Origin: Bolinopsis microptera
Taxonomy: Eukaryota > Ctenophora > Tentaculata > Lobata > Bolinopsidae
Length of the DNA stretch: 64,000 bases
Assembly (NCBI RefSeq): GCF_026151205.1
Contig: NC_087075.1
Coordinates: forward strand, 7,086,858 to 7,150,857
Direction: 5' to 3'
Part shown: piece after piece, positions 25,101-32,021 of the stretch
Layout of the letters: the number at the start of each line of letters is the position of its first letter
Numbering within the stretch: position 1 is the first letter of the stretch
Translations under genes and position numbers: made by a program
The notes under the pieces: generated by a model
Database searches by the model: none
The model's input: the letters and a program-made list of their open reading frames with translations, nothing else
Told to the model about the DNA's origin: nothing

Positions 25101-26643
25101 TCCATTGCATAAGTGGCTCCAGGCCTAACAAATATATTCGGCTAAAAGGTCTAAACAGCATATAATTGAGGTGTGATGGGGTTAACCTTACTTCCTAGAA
25201 GTACGAAAGGTATTTTTAAAATGAAGAGAGGCAAAAAGGTAACTAAACTTGAATTAATTTAGAAATTGCGATGGTGACATTCGATTAATCTCAGCCGATT
25301 AATCTCAGCCAAACTTTCTTGAAAAAAGTGAAGAATAGCGACAAATTTCCTGTGTAAAGTGTAAGAGGTGAACTAGTTGTGATGGAAACTATTCTAAGGA
25401 TAGTACGCACTACGCAACCCACGTGAAGCTCAGTCCTATTATCAATAATATCGATAGTTAATAGTTATGCTTATAACTCCATTGCTGATATAATAGCAAA
25501 CAACGAACCTGTTTCTACAAATAGGACATGTGTCTGCGTTCTTAGACCACTCAGTAATGCAGGGTTCACAAAACACATGTTCACATTCAGCTAGCTTGGC
25601 AAATGAGTCTAATTCTTCCTCTCCTCCCTGGCAAACGGGGCACAGAAACTCTTCTTCTGAAAAATAAATCATGCCATCAAAAATAAGTTTGACTACAATT
25701 GACTTAGAAATTAATGTAATCCTGACACACTGAAACTTGTCTGCTTCCATAAATATTTGATACTAACATTTTGCTCACGAAACAAAACGAAACGAAACAC
25801 TGTATTTAATATTTATCCCCTGCTACTATGGGACAAAGATATTGTATAAAATATAACTAAATAATTTACACAATACGGTGCCCATGTCTGAGCGGCTCCC
25901 TTCAAAAACTTTCTCTCCTCATCGGAGCAGAAACACGGGTCTCATAAAATAAAAAAAAACTAAATAAAGTTAAAGAGATAATATCATATTAACTGTCGCA
26001 AAAAATGGTAATAGTATGTATACTATTACTATGTATAATTATTATTATGTATACTAAAAACTAGTTGGTTTTTTCTGTGTGTCAATAAAATCAATTATAT
26101 TGTATGCATATGTATACATAAAACCAACTGGTTAAACCAAAGAACAAGAAATGGATACTCGAAAAAATTACACAAAAAAGAGTAAGCCACTAGCAATACC
26201 CTAGGCCTAACCAGGCTATAACTGATCATACAATGCAAATAGTTCTTCAACTTACTCTTAAAAGACACAATATTATCAATTTTACGGACATCAAGAGGGA
26301 GAGATTTAGCTAAAGAGATTTAGCTAAAGAGAATTAGCTAAAATTTAGAATAAGAATTGTGATATTTGGGGTCACAACTTTACTTCGGGATCACCCTGTA
26401 AGCTGTTTGAAAACTGTAAAATGAAACAAACCTTCAGTAGCTTCCTCATCATCGTCTCCATCTTCGTCATCCTCTTGATGTTCCTCAGCATATTCTGCTG
26501 ATATTTCAGCTTTTTCTTCTTGATCCTCCAGAAGGTTTTCTGTCTCAGGGTGATGATCGCCTTTTATCTTCTTGTCCATTTTAGGACTTCCATTTTCTGA
26601 TATTAATATTTTGCCCCCATAGAGGACATTTGACATAGCAAAC
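3984..26643 (-). CDS. PHRF1: PHRF1 orthologue (PHD and RING finger protein), 12 coding exons
   Basis: Exons in transcription order: 26643-26432 (ATG at 26636), 25656-25509, 25012-24873, 24637-24482, 21936-21758, 11291-11185, 10660-10602, 9106-6157, 5539-5420, 5343-5070, 4552-4349, 4127-3984. Almost every junction has AG/GT borders and matching codon phase, giving about 1560 residues, close to vertebrate PHRF1. Domain order is acidic N-terminus, RING, PHD, basic Arg-rich part, long Lys/Ser/Arg-rich region, proline tract and C-terminal SRI-like domain, which is diagnostic of PHRF1. In other animals PHRF1 is a nuclear E3 ligase that binds the RNA polymerase II CTD through its C-terminus. Two single-base frame breaks are needed: one extra base near 7990-8030 and one missing near 5222-5224. 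They may be assembly errors. Four introns consist mainly of minisatellites carrying splice-site copies or look-alikes. Confidence 0.85.
4140..4340 (-). repeat. 41-bp tandem repeat filling the last PHRF1 intron, about 5 copies
   Basis: The 221-base intron is almost wholly made of 41-bp units whose minus-strand sequence includes GTGACACAAAATAATCAATCAG. The real acceptor at its end reads GTGACACAAACCAACCCATCAG/GTGT, clearly related to the unit, so each unit carries a TCAG at the same relative place. Copies are more diverged than in the other arrays. Confidence 0.8.
4349..4552 (-). CDS. PHRF1: PHRF1 exon 11, first part of SRI-like domain
   Basis: Acceptor ATTTCAG, donor AGCAAG/GTAGAT, 68 whole codons. 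It starts [20 protein letters not shown] and ends [20 protein letters not shown]. The phrase [20 protein letters not shown] matches the start of the conserved PHRF1 C-terminal domain that binds phosphorylated RNA polymerase II. Confidence 0.85.
4717..5090 (-). repeat. 33-bp minisatellite of a PHRF1 5' splice junction, 11 copies
   Basis: The minus-strand unit contains CTACTAATACTAAG/GTTAGC, repeated every 33 bases (one spacer is 39). It translates as repeated [10 protein letters not shown], 11 residues without stops. Each copy keeps an AAG/GT donor, and a TACTAAT phrase resembling a branch site precedes it. All donors share the same phase as the next exon, so exon 10 could end at any copy without a frame change. 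Confidence 0.95.
5070..5343 (-). CDS. PHRF1: PHRF1 exon 10, proline tract ending in a repeated donor
   Basis: Acceptor CCCTAAAAG. It reads [17 protein letters not shown], then MIMESIEG, and after a one-base frame break at the GGG of 5222-5224 it continues [17 protein letters not shown] and [12 protein letters not shown]. It ends STTTNTK at a CTAAG/GTTAGC donor. The exon length is one base short of keeping frame, agreeing with a missing base. The donor is the first of 11 copies of a 33-bp repeat. Start and break are inferred, so confidence is moderate. Confidence 0.55.
5420..5539 (-). CDS. PHRF1: PHRF1 exon 9, Pro-Asp-Asn repeat exon
   Basis: Acceptor AAATCTGCAG. It encodes [19 protein letters not shown] and then [17 protein letters not shown], with recurring PDN triplets. 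Two in-frame donors lie 15 bases apart, at 5435 (AGAG/GTACTA) and 5420 (AGAG/GTATTT), so an NAGNAG-like choice of donor is possible. Phase matches exon 8 (one base carried). Confidence 0.6.
5570..5800 (+). repeat. Dispersed repeat copy (PHRF1 intron)
   Basis: A phrase around 5640-5780 (ggccaaaagt, acatacgtt, ttgctattatcactcattcg) recurs with divergence at about 56600-56770, where the flank also contains accacggcatcaactt, shared with 16720. No coding capacity is seen. It looks like an old interspersed element or the 3' end of a LINE. Confidence 0.5.
6157..9106 (-). CDS. PHRF1: PHRF1 exon 8, large Lys/Ser/Arg-rich exon with one frame break
   Basis: Acceptor CTTTTCAG, donor ACTCCAG/GTAATT, 2950 bases. 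Starts [20 protein letters not shown], then long charged tracts ([17 protein letters not shown]), an RS-dipeptide block around 7800-7920 ([16 protein letters not shown]), acidic and proline tracts ([11 protein letters not shown]) and ends [22 protein letters not shown]-rich middles are typical of PHRF1. The frame used from 9106 to about 8030 ends in a stop at 7962, while the frame that fits the downstream exons is open from about 8056. Bridging them needs removal of one base, probably in an A run near 8000. Confidence 0.75.
9590..10033 (+). mobile_element. Decayed LINE fragment with RNase H signature
   Basis: On the plus strand near 9990-10030 the sequence reads [11 protein letters not shown], matching the TDGSK motif that opens the RNase H domain of some non-LTR retrotransposons. 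Flanking frames are broken. The fragment lies antisense in a PHRF1 intron. Identification rests on one motif, so confidence is modest. Confidence 0.4.
10034..10330. repeat. 14-bp tandem repeat (agaacaacaattgt), about 21 copies
   Basis: Short minisatellite in the intron between PHRF1 exons 7 and 8, with occasional variants (agcaatttt). It begins inside what looks like a decayed retroelement RNase H segment, just after the plus-strand codons for [10 protein letters not shown]. Unlike the other PHRF1 arrays, I see no splice-junction copy in its unit. Confidence 0.9.
10602..10660 (-). CDS. PHRF1: PHRF1 exon 7, 59-base exon
   Basis: Acceptor CTTCTTGCAG and donor AACGAG/GTAGGC. With the two carried bases it reads [19 protein letters not shown], and its last base joins exon 8 to give D then [11 protein letters not shown]. 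The two-sided phase agreement is the main evidence for this short exon. Without it, exon 8 would read into a stop. Confidence 0.7.
10781..10870. mobile_element. Short fold-back element, pogo/Tigger-like ends
   Basis: Begins CAGTAAAACCTCTATATCCCG and ends with its near reverse complement CGGTATAGAGAGGTT. Ends of the CAGTnnAACCTCTATA type are typical of pogo/Tigger-derived MITEs. It sits in a PHRF1 intron and has no coding capacity. Confidence 0.5.
11185..11291 (-). CDS. PHRF1: PHRF1 exon 6, basic segment
   Basis: Acceptor TGTTTCAG and donor CTCTGC/GTAAGT. It encodes [20 protein letters not shown] and then [15 protein letters not shown], with two bases carried to the next exon. Its first half is the exonic part of the 78-bp array. 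Only this terminal copy continues into downstream coding sequence, so it is the only array acceptor that yields a full-length protein. Confidence 0.75.
11242..14360 (-). repeat. 78-bp minisatellite of a PHRF1 3' splice junction, segment 1 (about 40 copies)
   Basis: On the minus strand each unit reads branch-point-like TTATTAATG, then CCATGTTTCAG or CCGTGTTTCAG, then the exon start GGTGCTAAATTAGCGCGG and about 30 further bases. The leftmost copy is the real intron-exon boundary of exon 6 (11291-11185); all others are tandem copies of it. The unit is 26 codons long, but its exonic frame runs into TAA inside the next copy of the intron part. Copies near 11.3-12.2 kb mostly carry CACGG, later ones CATGG, so variants are regionally clustered. 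A few units have 1-4 base deletions (for example near 12265 and 12466). Confidence 0.95.
14361..17810 (+). mobile_element. 5'-truncated CR1-like LINE inserted in the 78-bp array
   Basis: Starts inside the endonuclease domain ([10 protein letters not shown]) and ends with a doubled 3' phrase (GAAATTTTTGTTTAACT twice) followed directly by satellite. Removing it restores the array unit with at most one duplicated base, so there is no normal target duplication. It is antisense to PHRF1. The 3' region 16712-17810 is non-coding and includes phrases shared with dispersed repeats near 56600. Confidence 0.85.
14363..16711 (+). CDS. LINE ORF2 remnant: endonuclease C-terminus plus reverse transcriptase
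   Basis: One frame runs unbroken from the insertion junction to the stop at 16711, about 780 residues. It contains the end of an EEP endonuclease, then the RT with [38 protein letters not shown] and [10 protein letters not shown] (catalytic ADD). The C-terminal part has [16 protein letters not shown] and [11 protein letters not shown], phrases shared with the other LINEs in this window. The N-terminal zinc finger and most of the endonuclease are lost by 5' truncation, so this copy is non-autonomous. No internal stop suggests a recent insertion. Confidence 0.9.
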   Translation, partial: DHAPTFEFTDIEFEVGPKSEKHVQYYDFSNANLNKFLTLLNTDLSKLHTSHEFSDFTKLFDRVLDATCKLVKPKTTKRNPINNPWITDSISAAVEKKHELKDNWITSKTKANPDGDHVLEQTFKVYRRILKSVINSAKNTYSCNQIIENKHDRKKTWQIINELRGKCKKTIKPSFIIDNRKITDRRVIANEFNKYFNSIASTLNESIADLPIQASEFSTFEDYLLPSNNNSIFLSDCSHTELMEIISKLENGKSSDIPIRIIKKSAHLICPVLAQHFNKLMMSGVFPDVLKVGKVTPIFKKGNQEDVGNYRPVSTLPIFGKIFEKVIYSRIYSFALSQNILDENQFGFRKSHSTSHAVNYSVRIIEDSIKKRNHVLGIFIDLSKAFDTIDHSTLLTKLDRYGIRGNANCLIKSYLSNRTQYTEVLNEKSENLIIKYGVPQGSVLGPLLFLLYINDIANSSDLGTFILFADDTNIFIDGKTVEEAYEKGNKLLSCIKKYMILNKLHINMSKCCYMHFKPKASKSVELPDSLQLHIDGFPIKKTKATKFLGVVIDEQLSWGPHITALKRKLNYASATLNRIRDSVPKELHKDLYHTLFESHLTYCISVWGDAALFRTASIWLSQKHCVRVLFGDKEAYLNKFLTCARTREFDSQALDHTFFQLEHCKPLFKQQNILAFKNLYTYHTFMEVFKILKLRCPASLQQHYQSSSRKETTIISQLPSNDFISRSTKIWNTIAPKLKLFDYSYKISLAKSRLKKALLKLQHLTIYKARRYIYIYLSAPFY
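17811..18941 (-). repeat. 78-bp minisatellite, segment 2 (about 14.5 copies)
   Basis: Same unit as at 11242-14360. It resumes exactly where the LINE insertion ends: joining base 14360 to 17811 restores an uninterrupted unit. It stops mid-unit at 18941, where a hAT-like element is inserted. Confidence 0.95.
18942..20067. mobile_element. hAT-like non-autonomous DNA transposon, 1126 bp, 8-bp target duplication
   Basis: Perfect 14-bp terminal inverted repeats CAGGGGTGTAGGAA (18942-18955) and TTCCTACACCCCTG (20054-20067), flanked by direct repeats TTTAGCAC at 18934-18941 and 20068-20075. An 8-bp target duplication and CAGGGGTG ends are hallmarks of the hAT superfamily. No transposase is present. 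The interior has about two and a half tandem copies of a 250-260 bp segment (starts near 19318, 19579 and 19826), each with AAAAAATATTTTCGGCTCA, and G/C-rich patches just inside both ends. Confidence 0.9.
20068..21662 (-). repeat. 78-bp minisatellite, segment 3 (about 20 copies)
   Basis: Resumes mid-unit directly after the hAT-like element, starting with its 8-base target duplication TTTAGCAC. It ends at 21662, about 95 bases from the donor of PHRF1 exon 5. The original intron was therefore probably only about 120 bases before its 3' junction was amplified to span more than 10 kb. Confidence 0.95.
21758..21936 (-). CDS. PHRF1: PHRF1 exon 5, Arg-rich segment after the PHD finger
   Basis: Acceptor ATTATTTTCAG and donor GCTAAG/GTTATT. 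It encodes an Arg-rich stretch ([20 protein letters not shown], then [16 protein letters not shown], ending GRARTAK). Phase matches the PHD exon (one base carried) and ends on a full codon. A basic segment here is expected in PHRF1. Confidence 0.7.
22061..24500 (-). repeat. 42-bp minisatellite of the PHRF1 5' splice junction, about 58 copies
   Basis: The unit on the minus strand runs from GTAAACACACAAACCAG to GACATCAACCCTGGCTCAG. Its first copy is the exon-intron boundary of the PHRF1 PHD exon. Every unit preserves TCAG followed by GTAAAC or GTAAAT, so each could act as a 5' splice site and even as an AG/GT ratchet point. Minus-strand translation is a 14-residue repeat (DINPGSGK[HY]TNQEL). 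The opposite strand is also open, but only as a consequence of the repeat. Copies differ by one to three bases. One unit near 24270 has an extra short duplication (ccagggccaggg). The array fills nearly the whole intron; about 120 bases separate it from the next exon. Confidence 0.95.
24482..24637 (-). CDS. PHRF1: PHRF1 exon 4, PHD finger core
   Basis: Starts after CACCACAG and encodes [17 protein letters not shown], then [14 protein letters not shown], then an acidic tail ending DINPGSG. C4HC3 PHD ligands are all present. The exon ends at the first of about 58 tandem copies of a 42-bp unit, each containing TCAG/GTAAAC or TCAG/GTAAAT. The 42-bp period equals 14 codons with no stop, so any of these donors would give an in-frame longer exon. 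The coordinates use the most proximal donor. Confidence 0.8.
24873..25012 (-). CDS. PHRF1: PHRF1 exon 3, RING-PHD linker and first PHD cysteines
   Basis: Starts after TTTGTCAG and reads [19 protein letters not shown], ending [17 protein letters not shown] at donor GAAG/GTGGTT. It supplies the first C-x2-C pair (CQIC) of the PHD finger. Joined to the next exon it continues as [17 protein letters not shown], an uninterrupted PHD core. Confidence 0.85.
25509..25656 (-). CDS. PHRF1: PHRF1 exon 2, RING finger
   Basis: Bounded by TTTTTCAG and AACAG/GTTCGT. It encodes FLCPVCQGG, then [18 protein letters not shown], then TCPICRNR, a C3HC4 RING with all expected zinc ligands (C-x2-C, C-x-H-x2-C-x2-C, C-x2-C). 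The EWSKNA phrase is typical of PHRF1 RING fingers. Predicted role: ubiquitin ligase module recruiting an E2 enzyme. Confidence 0.9.
26432..26643 (-). CDS. PHRF1: PHRF1 first coding exon, acidic N-terminus
   Basis: Begins after a TTGTAG acceptor and has its ATG at 26636-26634, reading [16 protein letters not shown] and then an acidic run ([18 protein letters not shown]). It ends at a GAAG/GTTTGT donor with one spare base, which completes a Glu codon with the RING exon. The acceptor upstream of the ATG implies a non-coding first exon further right, which I could not locate. Confidence 0.7.
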
Positions 26644-26749
26644 CTACAATTGGTGCAATTTTATTAGTAACACAATCACCAGGCCAGATGTCTCACTTTC
26701 CCACAAACATCAATTGCAGTGATAGCATCCACCTGTAATGTTTGAACAC

Positions 26750-26903
26750 GGCATATGTAACTTGCCAAACCAAACTAGCAGTCAAGGACAAAAAGTCATA
26801 CACCAAATGGGCATTATATTTTATGAATTGTTTTACATCTTTTTATTCTGTAAAATGTGCTAAAATTAAATTTCTTGTTTCATTGAATTTCTTATTTCAT
26901 TGA
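26750..26903 (+). mobile_element. LINE 3'-terminal fragment
   Basis: Closely matches 50320-50463, the 3' end of another LINE here: AGTCAAGGACAAAAAGTCAT, then AAATGTGCTAAAATTAAAT, then a doubled TTTCTTGTTTCATTGA-type tail. It is a severely 5'-truncated copy about 110 bases upstream of the PHRF1 start exon, on the opposite strand. Confidence 0.75.
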
Positions 26904-28600
26904 TATGATTCTTCAAGCTAACTTTTATTTATATAACGAAATCCTAATTCCTATCTAATTGTTAATACCTACCATCTATTTCTTAGGCGTTTGAACAGGA
27001 GTATATCTATATTATAATTCGAAAGATTGTTGCATGTATGTATGACCGCGCCGCCCACGTGCAAATTAGATGAGAAATATGAAGTTAGGTAAAAAATCAA
27101 AAGGTTGTATAGCAACGGTGTTTGAATGAGCACTTGCAATGATTGTTGGAACGGCATTTTGATCGGCTTTGTGGTAATTACGTTGTGTTTAAAGTTTTTT
27201 AAATTTAAATCGTCAGTATCTTCGGTTGGGATGGATATTTTTTGATGCGATTAAAAACTTTCTTTCTTTCAAAGAATACTATTAGCTTCATCCCTGTTAC
27301 CACGGGCTTTCTAGTTTTATGTAAAATTATTGCTGTAATCTTATATGTTTGAAAGTTTTAAATTTTAAAAATTAAGTTACAGTAATGTAAATTACTGTTG
27401 CAACCACAAAGTTAGGAAAACAAATTTTTTAGGAAAACAAATTTAAATTTTGGTATTTATTAATAACAATCAAAACATATCATATCATAAAAATAAAGCC
27501 GCGCGTTGGTTGACTGCCTCAGTAAGGTGAATAATTTAAGCTTGAAGGTGCCCTGCGCATTTACAGAACCTTATGCGGCGATCACATATTCACGAGGACC
27601 TGTGAGCGCCAAAATTAATTTAAAGTTTCTAGAAATCATACATCACTACGAGTTACTCATGCTTTTGGATTATAAGAGTGCGGATTGTCAGGTATTTCAT
27701 TCATTCATACTTAATCGGTTTAAAGCTGTATATTTAGAACTCACTATTGTTTAAACTACGAAAGCAGAACGTAGATAATGGACAATATACCGACGACAAT
27801 ACCAAGGACCCGAGTGCCGCATTGACTTTTCCGGATCCGTTTTTACCGAAGGCTTATCCACCAGTTACTCATGCTGCATGTATAGTCTGATAATATTTTG
27901 TCTTATCTCTAGCAAGCATTCTGTAAATTGAAGTGTCGTATTTATTATAGAAGAGCCAGCCAACCTCCGCATTATAATCTTTTGTGTGCCAAGTTCGTTT
28001 ATAAAATCTAATCATATAATAAGATTGATCCAATAGTCTAAGATGAACGGTATATCATAGCTCATCGTTATTAAAATCCGAATGGATGAATTAATCAAGT
28101 AATGTTCCCTTTCAACACAACTAAACAACAAACAAATGCTTGCTCACCAGTGGTGACGCAATCGTAGGGGCATGCAGTTGGTTCAGATAACTCTCACCCC
28201 GACGACGGCGTCTAGAAATTATCAAATTATGCATTTGCGCCATACTGGACACATTTTATATTTAATATTTTGTGGTTTGTAGAAATTAGTGTCATCTACA
28301 GTATAGCTTAACTGGCGAGCAAGCATCGTCCCACTCGGCCGGGACGAAAATACCGAGTCCAATCACAGAAAGTTAACCAAAAGATAAAAATAAGAGCTCG
28401 GATATCAACAAAAATCACACGCTCCAGACGACGGGGGAAGAGAGGAAAGGAAGTAAGCTGCTGGGCTCAACAAATTTTGATAATTGTAAACAAATTCGTT
28501 CTTGTGCCCTATAATAATTTGGTATTGAGGTATGACCCTGTACTGTGCGTGATAGTGAAAATGAAAGTGAATGTGAATCTATAATGCGAACGAAATGAGT
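26904..28600. other. Gene-free stretch upstream of PHRF1
   Basis: No convincing exon on either strand. It should contain the PHRF1 promoter and a non-coding first exon, but I cannot point to them. A few CG-rich patches (about 27040-27060, 27500, 28190-28215) stand out in an AT-rich background. Confidence 0.4.
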
Positions 28601-28652
28601 TATGGCCAGACGATTCTTCAATTTCAAAATAATAAAGTCAAAGGACTCTGTT

Positions 28653-31600
28653 TTAAAATACAAGCTCATTCTTATCGAAGTTTAATTCTGTCCATTCTAA
28701 TTCTTCGTACCTGGACTGTATCTTGAGTAGCTCACTTTTCAGTGTTACTTTAACTAAGTTCGTTGACTTAGTAAAGCTTATCAAACTGTCAATTTTTCGA
28801 CAGTCGTTCCACATTTTTGTTGATTGATAAATGAAAGAGGAGGATGGGTTCGGGGTGATGAACTGGTCTGAACGTCTTTGTGATGGTGATCTGTGGAGTA
28901 AAGATAGGAGTGAGATTGGAGATTCTAATCTGACAATTTTGAACAGTTCTAATAGACATGTGTATTTGTACAGGTTGTGGACGGTAAGAAGGCCGTTCTT
29001 GTTAAACAACGGCTTTGTATGCTCTTTTTCAAAGAATTCCCTTCCTAGGATTTGTTCATCTATACAACGTGTTCTGGCACATGTTCTAAATTTATCTAGA
29101 TATGCTTCAAGGTCACCAAATAGTATTCTGATACATTTTTTCTGAGTGATGAAGACAGGTTGAAGCATATTGTTACTCGACCCACCCCATACCGATATTC
29201 CAAATCTTAGGTGTGACTCAAATAACGTGTGGTACAATTCTTTATGGTGTTTTTTCGGGATAACGTGTCGTATTCTACTGAGTCTTCCGATCTCACACCT
29301 AAGTTTCGAGTTGAGGGCTCTTATTTGAACATCCCATTTTAGCTTTTCGTCAATAATAACACCTAAAAACTTGGTCTCTTTAACTTGCTTTATTACCGTA
29401 TTATTCAGAGTTAGTATATATTCTGATTCGTTATCTGCCTCATTATCAGTAGCTGTACGTGACGGATTGAAGTGAATGTAGCAGCATTTCTTTATATTTA
29501 TATGCAATAGATTGCATTTCATGTACTGGTGTAACAAACGGAGAATTTCGTTTGCTCTTTCATACAGTTTTTTTCTACATTCATCTACTACGAATATGTT
29601 TGTGTCATCTGCAAATAGTATGAACTTGCCCAGATCAGTTGTTCTAAATAAGTCGTTAACATATATTATAAATAGCAAGGGTCCGAGACAAGAGCCTTGG
29701 GGAACTCCAAAGAGAACAGGCAGCTTGTCAGACTCTTCGCCCAGTACAGAGACATATTGATATCTATTAGAGAGATAACTAGCGATGAGTCTATTGGCGT
29801 TTCCACGTATTCCATAGTTGTCTAGTTTATTAAGTAGTTTTTCATGTGAGATCGTGTCAAACGCTTTAGATAGATCAATAAATATTCCAAGTACATGCAG
29901 TTTTTTGCTAAGACAGGATTCTATGTAATTCACTGAGGAGTTGAGGGCATGGCTTGTGGAGTGATTTTTTCTAAATCCGTACTGGTTCTCGTAAATCATT
30001 TTCTGGGACTGAAAGAAGCTATACAGTCTGTTGTAAATAACTTTTTCAAATATCTTACCAAAAACAGCTAAGGTTGATACTGGCCTATAGTTTTCCAGCA
30101 ATTCCTCATTATCCTTCTTATAGATCGGACTGATCCTCCCAGTCTTTAAATCATCTGGGAATACTCCATTCCTCATGCATTCACTGTATAATAAAGATAG
30201 TATAGGACAGATCACTTTAGACGATTCTTTAACTATATGTATTGGGATGTCGGATGACTTCCCATTCTTCAGTTCAGATATAATCATTCTAACCTCGTCA
30301 GCTGTACAGTCATTCATGAAAATACTGGACGTGTTTGCTCTAGGCAGGTAGTCATAAAAACTAGGAAGAGTGTTAATAGTTAGTTCTCCAATTTCATTAT
30401 ATGCCCCGTTTAAATTAGACGCTAGAGAAACAAAATACTTATTAAATTCATTGGCTATTACTGTACGATTGGTTATCTTCTCATTGTTTATAGTAAACAG
30501 TGGTTTTATTTGCCGTTTCTGTTTGCCCCGTATTTGATTAATCAGTTCCCATGTCTTCTTACTATTACCGTTTGTGTCTGCAAATTTTCCCATAAAATAC
30601 TTAGTTTGAACATCTTTGCGATCTTTTTTAACCATCCTTCTATAATCCTTATAAGTTTTGTATCTAGAACGTTTTTCACAACATTTCAAGCATTGACATG
30701 TTCCACCTTTATAATCAGTTTCACCAAGTTTACATTTTTTCTTTCTAACTTTAGCCCAATTGTCATAGAGTTGGTGCTGATGCTTGATTTTGGCTATAAG
30801 CCCAGGTGTGATCCATGGGTTATTTTGTGTAGTTCTTTTGGAAGACTTAGGGGTTGCCAACTTACACGTTTTATCGATACTACTTTTGAAAACATCATGA
30901 AATACCGTGAAGTTGTCAATTACTTTATTCTCTAATTCATGTTCCAAGTCCTTTACAAAAGAGGTAACATTAGACTTACAGTAGTCGTAATATTGTTTAT
31001 ATTTTAGGTTACTCTTAGTGGATCCCATACTCTTTTCAAATATTTGAAAGACTGGTGAGTGGTGGGATATACGATCAGTAAGTGTGCCTGAGGCTATTAT
31101 ACTCTCTACATCGTTAGTTATAATATTGTCAATACACGATGCTTTACAACCTGGCTTCTCATGAGTTGGCAGAGATATTAGGGGAAAAAATCCTCTACTG
31201 AACAGGACTTCCTCATAACGTTTTACAATCGCATTATCCTTATTATGTAGATCAATGTTGAAATCACCTGCCAGGTAACTGCATTTCGGCAAATTATCGA
31301 GAATTGCTGAGAGTTCTAATAATGCAACATTTACATCACCACTTGGAGGGCGATAAACTACACCAACAGTGACCGGAGTATTCTTGCTGCTTATCGTAAC
31401 AAATAGAGTTTCTAGGTTTTCAGATATATGGGACAAATTGCCATTTACTGTAGCACTGAGGGTATCACATACATAAAGAGCGACTCCAGTGCCTTTTCTT
31501 TTATCTTGCAAAGTGTTTTGGTAGAAACTATTGTATCCAGTCAGTTGGTAAAGGTCACTTAATTCGGGGCCTTCATTTGTTTCTGCTAAAGCAATGATCG

Positions 31601-32021
31601 AAAATTTCATATATCTCTGTAGTTCTATTGCCAGAGTATCAAAGTTAGATTTATTACCATCGATATTTTGAAATAATAATGATGAGTACTCGTTCATTTG
31701 GTTGAAAAATGTTTTATTAAATTCTTTAACACTATATGGGTTACAGTTATTGAGTAATCGGTTGATGTTTACAAGTGTTTCATCAATGTCAGTACTATTA
31801 TTTTCAGAGTCAGTATCTTCATATATAAACGGATTGTAACGAGTACTTGCTAAGTGTACACAGTTAGGGCAGTAAAAATCGTCATATATTTTGTTTGTAC
31901 TGGATTTAGTATAGCATTTATGGTGCATAGCACAGTCACACCTACAACATTCAGCAATGAATTGGCCAATGGAAATGAATTTTGTACAGACAGGGCATAC
32001 CTCTTTGGTCAATTTATTCAT
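28653..32021 (-). CDS. LINE ORF2 protein: zinc finger, EEP endonuclease, reverse transcriptase
   Basis: 1122 residues with no break. Residues 8-60 form a PHD-like finger (CPVCTKFISIG, CRCDCAMHHKCY, YCPNC). Residues about 110-335 are an apurinic-type endonuclease with AETNEG, YRPPSGD, AGDFNIDLH, SCIDNI and DRISHHSPV. The RT (about 590-870) shows [37 protein letters not shown] and [11 protein letters not shown] with the catalytic Asp pair. The C-terminal region ends in [18 protein letters not shown] and QKKCIRILFGD. No RNase H. Translation probably couples to ORF1, because the start ATG overlaps the ORF1 stop as ATGA. Role: target-primed reverse transcription of the element RNA. Confidence 0.9.
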   Translation of the reverse strand: MNKLTKEVCPVCTKFISIGQFIAECCRCDCAMHHKCYTKSSTNKIYDDFYCPNCVHLASTRYNPFIYEDTDSENNSTDIDETLVNINRLLNNCNPYSVKEFNKTFFNQMNEYSSLLFQNIDGNKSNFDTLAIELQRYMKFSIIALAETNEGPELSDLYQLTGYNSFYQNTLQDKRKGTGVALYVCDTLSATVNGNLSHISENLETLFVTISSKNTPVTVGVVYRPPSGDVNVALLELSAILDNLPKCSYLAGDFNIDLHNKDNAIVKRYEEVLFSRGFFPLISLPTHEKPGCKASCIDNIITNDVESIIASGTLTDRISHHSPVFQIFEKSMGSTKSNLKYKQYYDYCKSNVTSFVKDLEHELENKVIDNFTVFHDVFKSSIDKTCKLATPKSSKRTTQNNPWITPGLIAKIKHQHQLYDNWAKVRKKKCKLGETDYKGGTCQCLKCCEKRSRYKTYKDYRRMVKKDRKDVQTKYFMGKFADTNGNSKKTWELINQIRGKQKRQIKPLFTINNEKITNRTVIANEFNKYFVSLASNLNGAYNEIGELTINTLPSFYDYLPRANTSSIFMNDCTADEVRMIISELKNGKSSDIPIHIVKESSKVICPILSLLYSECMRNGVFPDDLKTGRISPIYKKDNEELLENYRPVSTLAVFGKIFEKVIYNRLYSFFQSQKMIYENQYGFRKNHSTSHALNSSVNYIESCLSKKLHVLGIFIDLSKAFDTISHEKLLNKLDNYGIRGNANRLIASYLSNRYQYVSVLGEESDKLPVLFGVPQGSCLGPLLFIIYVNDLFRTTDLGKFILFADDTNIFVVDECRKKLYERANEILRLLHQYMKCNLLHINIKKCCYIHFNPSRTATDNEADNESEYILTLNNTVIKQVKETKFLGVIIDEKLKWDVQIRALNSKLRCEIGRLSRIRHVIPKKHHKELYHTLFESHLRFGISVWGGSSNNMLQPVFITQKKCIRILFGDLEAYLDKFRTCARTRCIDEQILGREFFEKEHTKPLFNKNGLLTVHNLYKYTCLLELFKIVRLESPISLLSLLHRSPSQRRSDQFITPNPSSSFIYQSTKMWNDCRKIDSLISFTKSTNLVKVTLKSELLKIQSRYEELEWTELNFDKNELVF

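Noticed and set aside
30510-30935. Plus-strand hydrophobic 141-codon frame over the intact LINE
   Set aside because: Antisense of ORF2, with no independent support.
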